Positions 6,360 to 10,574 of a stretch of DNA of 10,574 nucleotides are shown in pieces. A program made the position numbers and the translations under genes. The notes under the pieces are model-generated. The model saw only the letters and a list, made by a program, of their open reading frames with translations, did not search any database and was not told the origin of the DNA. The stretch is from contig JAIRTU010000147.1 of the NCBI GenBank assembly GCA_031254735.1, forward strand, positions 1 to 10,574. Reading direction: 5' to 3'. This stretch comes from Bacteroidales bacterium. Lineage in GTDB: Bacteria > Bacteroidota > Bacteroidia > Bacteroidales > WCHB1-69. Every line of letters starts with the position of its first letter. The stretch's first letter is position 1.

Positions 6360-8957
6360 ATGAACAGTACAAATTTACGCTTCGCCCTTATTCTCTTTCT
6401 TTTTCCCTGCCTGCTGAATGCACAAGTGTTTGATGATTTCAGCGACGGCGATCTGACAAACAATCCTGTATGGTTGGGCAATACGGATCATTTTAATGTC
6501 AATTCTTCTTTTCAATTGCAGTTGAACGCTTCGGAAGCGGGAAAATCGTATTTGTCTGCGCCGGCACAGCTGTTGGGCGAAAATATGGAATGGAGTTTTT
6601 GGATAAGAGAATCTTTTTCTCCCTCAAACACCAACGCGGCGAGGTTTTACCTGATGTCCGACCGGCAAGACCTGTGGGATACCGACCTGTGCGGATATTA
6701 TCTTCGCTTTGGAGAAAATTTATCGAACGACGCCGTGCGGCTGTTTCGGCAAAATGGAAACACGCATACCTTGCTGTGCAGTGCAACGGAAGCAGCCATT
6801 GCTACCCGATTTGATATTTGTGTAAAAGTAATTCGGAATGCAGACGACGAATGGGTACTGTACTGTTCCGACAAGGGTTCTGCTTTGCTCAAAGAAGAAT
6901 CGCGTTGCAAGGATACGCTTTCTTGCCCGATGAACTTTCTCGGTTTGGCGTGCCAATATACGGCTTCGAACCGGAGTAATTTTTATTTTGACGATATTTA
7001 TTACGGAGCAATTTATATGGATACCCTTTCGCCCGCAATCACTCATATTGCCGTCAGCAGCCGGAACGAGATAACGATAGATTTTGACGAAGAAGTCTCT
7101 GTGTCTGCCTTAGACAGGCTGAATTACACGGTAGATCATCAAATGGGCAATCCCGATACGGTATATTTTTCTCCAAACGGTTTTTCTCAAATACATTTGC
7201 TTTACAATTCCCGTTTTCCTGTGAATACTTTTTTTACAATAAACATAAAAAACATCACCGACATGGCAGAAAACAGGATGAAAGATACTGTCTTCACGTT
7301 TTTTCTTTACGAATCGCAGTTGTTCGACATTGTTATTTCGGAGATTATGTTCAAGCCAACGCCTGTGGTGGGTTTGCCCGATGCGGAATATATCGAGCTG
7401 TACAACCGTAGAGATTTCCCGATCGATCTAACCGCATGGCAGCTGCAAACAGGCAACAGCATACGTGCTTTGGGCAACACACAGATACAAGCCAACGATT
7501 ATCTGATCATTACGGCGGCAAGCAATGCCTATCTTTTTGAAGATTTTGGGAATGTAAGCACACTTTCGAGCATGCAGCTGAACAATGCCGGTCAAACAAT
7601 CCGCTTGACAGACGATAAAGAAAACATCGTGCATTTTGTGTCGTATTCCGACTTGTGGCACGACAATGCGATAAAGAAAGCGGGCGGCTGGTCGTTGGAG
7701 ATGATCGACACCGACAACCCCTGTGAAGATGAAAACAATTGGCAATCATCGCAAAGCAACAAAGGCGGAACACCCGGAGCAAGAAATTCGATTGCTCAAC
7801 AAAACGCCGACGTCACCCCACCCGCTTTGCGGTTTGTGGCTTCGGAGAGTGAGGACGAAATTACGGTTTATTTCTCCGAGATTATGCTTCCGCAAAAATT
7901 GAACAACAAGCATGCGTATCGCCTGAGTCATGGTTTGAACGTGGAGGCGATTGTATCGGTCGGAGCAGATTTTCGTTCTTCACGATTGAAATTATCCGAT
8001 AAATTAAATGCCGAAACCACATACACGCTCAGCCTCGCCGACACCTTTGTCGATTGTGCGGGAAACGCTGTCGCAAGCAATGCAACGGTCGACTTTTCGT
8101 ATGGTGTTCCGCCGAAAAAAGAGGACGTTGTCATCAACGAAATCCTGTTCAACCCGAAAGAGGGCGGCGTTGATTTTGTGGAGATTTACAACCGTTCAAA
8201 CAAAGTGATAGACCTGCGTTTTCTACGACTTTCTACCCTCAAAAGCAGCGGCGAAATAGACACCGGTAAGATAATTTCCGCTTTGGGAGAACAGCTTTTC
8301 CCGCAACAGTACAAACTGCTGTCGACCAATCCGGCAATCGTACAGCAGCATTATACCTGCCCTTTTGAAGACGCTTTTATTCAAATGAGTGCATTTCCGA
8401 CGTACAACAACACTTCGGGAACGGTTATCCTCCTGCATTACGACAACGTGATCGATATGTTTACCTATAACGAAAAAATGCACTATCCGCTGTTGAAGTC
8501 GGTAAAAGGCGTGAGTTTGGAACGGATACATTTCGACAGGAGGACAACAGATGAATTTAATTGGCATTCTGCCGCTTCGACGGTTGGATATGCTACGCCG
8601 GGCTACATAAATTCTTCTTACAGCGAAAACCTCGAACCGACTTCTCATTTTGAAGTATATCCCGAAATCTTCTCTCCCGACAACGACGGTTACAACGATA
8701 ATATCAATCTTTCGTACACGTTTCCGCAGGCGGGCGTTCGTGCGAGCATTGCCATCTACACCGCCGCAGGAATAAAAGTGCGGGAACTGATCAACAACCA
8801 ACTCTTGGATACAGACGGATATTTTACTTGGGACGGCATCATTGACGGAAACATCAAAGCCTCTGTGGGAACATATATCTTCCTGATAGAATACTACACC
8901 CTCAACGGCGAAGTAAAACGCATAAAAAAAGCCTTCACCCTCGCAATCAAATATTGA
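6360..8957 (+). CDS. Secreted lamin-tail-domain protein with FlgD/CHU_C-like C-terminus
   Basis: An 865-residue exported multidomain protein. I choose ATG 6360 because it has an A-rich site (AACAAAAAAACAACTCGAA) and begins a clean signal peptide ending at L-N-A before Q22. The ATG at 6312 would add 16 residues in front. Order of domains: an N-terminal beta-rich region (22-215), an SbsA-type Ig-like domain (about 224-316, D-F-D-E-E-V), a lamin-tail domain (about 320-477: I-S-E-I-M-F, E-Y-I-E-L-Y-N-R, ending G-G-T-P-G), a second Ig-like domain (about 486-582, Y-F-S-E-I-M), a second lamin-tail domain (about 588-752: I-N-E-I-L-F-N-P, F-V-E-I-Y-N-R) and a C-terminal FlgD/CHU_C-like domain (765-865) opening with F-S-P-D-N-D-G-Y-N-D-N. 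Such C-termini often direct proteins through the type IX system, but that route is inference here. No catalytic motif is visible, so a structural or adhesive surface role is likely. Monocistronic, divergent from the receptor. Confidence 0.88.
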   Translation: MNSTNLRFALILFLFPCLLNAQVFDDFSDGDLTNNPVWLGNTDHFNVNSSFQLQLNASEAGKSYLSAPAQLLGENMEWSFWIRESFSPSNTNAARFYLMSDRQDLWDTDLCGYYLRFGENLSNDAVRLFRQNGNTHTLLCSATEAAIATRFDICVKVIRNADDEWVLYCSDKGSALLKEESRCKDTLSCPMNFLGLACQYTASNRSNFYFDDIYYGAIYMDTLSPAITHIAVSSRNEITIDFDEEVSVSALDRLNYTVDHQMGNPDTVYFSPNGFSQIHLLYNSRFPVNTFFTINIKNITDMAENRMKDTVFTFFLYESQLFDIVISEIMFKPTPVVGLPDAEYIELYNRRDFPIDLTAWQLQTGNSIRALGNTQIQANDYLIITAASNAYLFEDFGNVSTLSSMQLNNAGQTIRLTDDKENIVHFVSYSDLWHDNAIKKAGGWSLEMIDTDNPCEDENNWQSSQSNKGGTPGARNSIAQQNADVTPPALRFVASESEDEITVYFSEIMLPQKLNNKHAYRLSHGLNVEAIVSVGADFRSSRLKLSDKLNAETTYTLSLADTFVDCAGNAVASNATVDFSYGVPPKKEDVVINEILFNPKEGGVDFVEIYNRSNKVIDLRFLRLSTLKSSGEIDTGKIISALGEQLFPQQYKLLSTNPAIVQQHYTCPFEDAFIQMSAFPTYNNTSGTVILLHYDNVIDMFTYNEKMHYPLLKSVKGVSLERIHFDRRTTDEFNWHSAASTVGYATPGYINSSYSENLEPTSHFEVYPEIFSPDNDGYNDNINLSYTFPQAGVRASIAIYTAAGIKVRELINNQLLDTDGYFTWDGIIDGNIKASVGTYIFLIEYYTLNGEVKRIKKAFTLAIKY

Positions 8958-9024
8958 GAGAGACGCAATTCCGGTCCGGACAGCAAGCAAATCTTCTTTC
9001 GGAGATTTAAAGGCGAAAGGCATA

Positions 9025-9148
9025 ATTGTAAAGGCAAATAAGCACAAATCACCTGCATTCTTTTATGATGCAAAAAAAATATTTTCACATTGTTTTGATT
9101 GTTAAATGAAAATAATGTAATTTTGTAAATGTTATTTGCCTTTACAAT
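9025..9148. repeat. 17-base perfect inverted repeat, 90-base spacer
   Basis: ATTGTAAAGGCAAATAA at 9025-9041 is the exact reverse complement of TTATTTGCCTTTACAAT at 9132-9148. The 90-base interior is AT-rich, has no ORF, and contains the promoter match at 9094-9125, whose predicted start point falls at the beginning of the right arm. Neither arm extends further, and no clean target-site duplication is visible outside them. It could be the termini of a small non-autonomous element (124 bases in all), paired regulator sites, or a long-range RNA or cruciform stem. Confidence 0.8.
9094..9125 (+). promoter_or_regulatory. Promoter, TTTG-N20-TAATTTTG
   Basis: TTTG at 9094-9097, then 20 bases, then TAATTTTG at 9118-9125: both halves of the Bacteroidetes sigma-ABfr consensus with the normal spacing. 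Transcription would begin about 9131-9133 and run into the truncated cytidylyltransferase at 9168, giving a leader of about 35 bases. It also rules out the upstream ATG at 9129 as a useful start. Confidence 0.6.
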
Positions 9149-9167
9149 GATAATTCAAAAAATAAAA

Positions 9168-9416
9168 ATGAATGAAATAGCAGGATTTATTCCGGCGAGA
9201 TGTAAATCAGTTTGCTTTGAGGAAAAGTCTTTGGCAGATATTTGTGGAAAGCCAATGATAGGGTGGGAGTATCGCCGAAAAAAATTGGCTGCCGCTATGG
9301 GTGAGATGACAGTTTTCGCAATAGATAATAATCTGTTAATAAGCATGTTAAACAAGACAAATACGGCTTACCAAACGGTAAGTTACCAAGCGGTAACTTA
9401 CCGTTTGGTAAGCTAA
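9168..9416 (+). pseudogene. Truncated KdsB/NeuA-type cytidylyltransferase
   Basis: The first 82 codons resemble the N-terminus of CMP-sugar synthetases, closest to KdsB (CMP-KDO synthetase), which couples CTP to an acidic sugar for lipopolysaccharide or capsule. Start ATG 9168 has the A-rich CAAAAAATAAAA before it, and gives the usual spacing to G-F-I-P-A-R (residues 6-11); S-L-A-D-I-C-G-K-P-M-I-G follows. Full-length enzymes have about 245-250 residues, so two thirds is missing. The nucleotide-binding loop is also damaged: family consensus I-P-A-R-Y-x-S-x-R-F-P-G-K-P has become IPARCKSVCFEEKS, losing the second Arg and the P-G. Similarity fades at about residue 64 (9359), and the last 15 residues are read from the palindrome array before TAA at 9414. 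It still has a good promoter, so a transcript may exist. NeuA or another sugar-activating relative cannot be excluded. Confidence 0.7.
9366..9413. repeat. Three tandem TTACC-N4-GGTAA mini-palindromes, 48-base perfect hairpin
   Basis: Three 15-base units follow each other directly: TTACCAAACGGTAAG (9368-9382), TTACCAAGCGGTAAC (9383-9397) and TTACCGTTTGGTAAG (9398-9412). Each is a small palindrome with TTACC and GGTAA arms and a 4-base centre. Taken together, 9366-9387 and 9392-9413 are perfect reverse complements of 22 bases around an AAGC loop. The 15-base unit preserves the upstream reading frame and encodes Y-Q-T-V-S, Y-Q-A-V-T, Y-R-L-V-S. The -33 box of the next promoter lies within the third unit. 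Confidence 0.9.
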
Positions 9417-9434
9417 AATTTGTTCGTATTTTTG
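9404..9434 (+). promoter_or_regulatory. Promoter of the ATPase gene, overlapping the palindrome array
   Basis: TTTG (9404-9407), 19 bases, TATTTTTG (9427-9434): both Bacteroidetes promoter boxes at proper spacing. The -33 box is the centre of the third mini-palindrome, so a protein bound to the array would compete with RNA polymerase. Predicted start is near 9440 and the ATG is at 9454, so the leader is very short. Confidence 0.6.
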
Positions 9435-9453
9435 CACAAAATATTTTGAAAAA

Positions 9454-10574
9454 ATGGAGAAAGAAAACCCTTTTTATTTTGGACGAATGGTAAAAGGCAA
9501 TCTCTTTACCGACAGAGAGAAAGACACTGCCCGATTGATAGCCAACTTTCGTAATTGTTTGAATACCATTTTGATTTCTCCGCGTCGTTGGGGAAAGTCC
9601 TCGCTTGTGCAAAAGGCGGGCGAGCAAATCGGCAGTAAGGAAATTCGTGTGGCAAGTCTTGACTTGTTTTCAATTCGCACAGAGGCAGACTTTTATACAG
9701 AATACGCAAAAGCCATTATTGCTGCAACTTCATCGAAATGGGAAGAACGGTTGAAGCTGCTAAAAGAATTTTTCAAGCAAATAACGCCAAAATTTACGAT
9801 AGGGATTGATCCTAATAATACGTTTTCGCTTAGTTTGGATTGGGAAGAAGTCCGCCAAAATGTTGATGAAGTTCTCGATTTGCCGGAACGAATTGCACAA
9901 TCGAAAGGGATAAAAATTGTGGTTTGCATAGATGAGTTTCAAAATATTGCTACTTTCAGTCAGTCATTGGCATTCCAAAAATTGTTACGCAGCGTTTGGC
10001 AACGGCACGAAAAAACCTGTTACTGTCTCTACGGCAGCAAATTTCACATGATGCAGGAACTGTTTGAACGTCAATCAATGCCGTTTTATCGCTTTGGCGA
10101 CCTTATCCACTTGGAAAAAATCGATGCACAGGAATGGACGACTTTCATCAAAGAACGTTTTGAAAATACAGGAAAACAAATCGACGGCGATCTTGTTGCC
10201 AAAATTATCAACGCCGTTGCCTGCCATTCGTATTATGTACAGCAACTTTCGCATTTAATATGGGGAAAAACCTGCGAAGAAGTAACCGAAAGCGTTTATC
10301 AAGAAGCACTTGACGATATGATTTCGCAGAATGCCATTCTGTATCAACGTGATACGGAACAAATGTCAAACACGCAGCTGAACTTTCTCAAAGCTGTTGC
10401 TTCGGGCATAAAGCAAAATTTGAGTGGAAAAGAGACAATCGCAACATTTCGTCTCGGCACTTCTGCCAATGTGGTGAAAATAAAAAGACACTTGCTGACC
10501 GAAGAAATCATTGACATTCAAAACAAAACAGTCTCATTTATCGACCCGGTGTACGAACTTTGGTTTCAAAAAGA
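9454..10574 (+). CDS. STAND-like (ATPase_2 type) AAA ATPase, C-terminus cut off
   Basis: The frame opens at ATG 9454 (preceded by GAAAAA) and is still open at the window end: 373 residues visible, close to the usual 375-390 of the family, so few are missing. It has no signal or membrane segment. N-terminal F-Y-F-G-R and F-T-D-R-E precede the P-loop S-P-R-R-W-G-K-S-S (42-50), in which the first Gly is Ser, as is common in ATPase_2/archaeal-ATPase-like proteins. Walker B is I-V-V-C-I-D-E-F (155-162). Y-G-S (193-195) may be a sensor segment. Residues about 218-290 are helical with H-S-Y-Y-V-Q-Q-L, and about 300-373 look like a winged helix (N-T-Q-L-N-F-L-K, then S-A-N-V-V-K-I-K-R-H-L). Many paralogues occur in Bacteroidales genomes, and their role is unknown. 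The gene has its own promoter embedded in a palindrome array. Confidence 0.88.
   Translation, partial: MEKENPFYFGRMVKGNLFTDREKDTARLIANFRNCLNTILISPRRWGKSSLVQKAGEQIGSKEIRVASLDLFSIRTEADFYTEYAKAIIAATSSKWEERLKLLKEFFKQITPKFTIGIDPNNTFSLSLDWEEVRQNVDEVLDLPERIAQSKGIKIVVCIDEFQNIATFSQSLAFQKLLRSVWQRHEKTCYCLYGSKFHMMQELFERQSMPFYRFGDLIHLEKIDAQEWTTFIKERFENTGKQIDGDLVAKIINAVACHSYYVQQLSHLIWGKTCEEVTESVYQEALDDMISQNAILYQRDTEQMSNTQLNFLKAVASGIKQNLSGKETIATFRLGTSANVVKIKRHLLTEEIIDIQNKTVSFIDPVYELWFQK

Noticed and set aside
8989..9008. Hairpin after the lamin-tail gene as a terminator
   Set aside because: An 8-pair stem (one G-T pair) with a TTTC loop exists, but it is AT-rich and not followed by a T run.
8223..9047. 274-codon minus-strand frame
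   Set aside because: Antisense to the lamin-tail gene, whose domains are clear. Composition is that of a reverse-frame shadow.
9129..9167. Earlier in-frame ATGs (9129, 9147) for the cytidylyltransferase fragment
   Set aside because: 9129 lies at or before the predicted transcription start, and 9168 matches the family N-terminus and has the A-rich site.
9366..9413. CRISPR-like array
   Set aside because: The units are contiguous with no spacers, only 15 bases long, and no cas gene is present.

Overview
The window looks like chromosomal DNA from a member of the Bacteroidetes, probably Bacteroidales. Evidence: Asp/Glu/Lys-rich lipoproteins with an L-A-G-C lipobox, a TonB-dependent receptor with an N-terminal carboxypeptidase-regulatory-like domain, a surface protein built from lamin-tail and SbsA Ig-like domains, A-rich translation starts instead of strong Shine-Dalgarno sites, and promoter boxes of the TTTG / TAnnTTTG type.

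Layout. 1-2499 (minus strand): five small lipoprotein genes, 2-8 bases apart, read as one operon. All share a homologous signal-peptide/lipobox leader, but the mature parts fall into at least four types: PrcB-like, META/HslJ-like, a tandemly duplicated CxC protein, and an unnamed family. 2500-3014: about 500 bases without a convincing gene, holding inverted repeats, a 9-base tandem repeat, a possible 52-codon ORF and one promoter-like box. 3015-6020 (minus): tcdA (tRNA ct6A37 synthesis) 6 bases downstream of a 759-residue TonB-dependent receptor. 6021-6359: divergent intergenic region with a promoter-like box for each side. 6360-8957 (plus): a large secreted lamin-tail-domain protein. 8958-9453: a patchwork with a 17-base perfect inverted repeat, a strong promoter match, a truncated KdsB/NeuA-type cytidylyltransferase, and three tandem 15-base mini-palindromes forming a 48-base perfect hairpin. 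9454-end (plus): a nearly complete STAND-like (ATPase_2 type) ATPase cut off by the window edge.

How it fits together. The left two thirds is mostly cell-envelope material: outer-membrane receptor, surface lipoproteins and a secreted multidomain protein, with tcdA as a housekeeping passenger of the receptor transcript. The most unusual parts are the lipoprotein cluster, which looks like a locus diversifying by duplication and leader exchange, and the short palindrome array whose last unit contains the predicted -33 box of the ATPase promoter, an arrangement that resembles an operator. No complete mobile element, CRISPR array, rRNA or tRNA was seen. I found no clear novel defence or biosynthetic system. 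The ATPase with its palindrome array is the best candidate for an undescribed regulatory arrangement.
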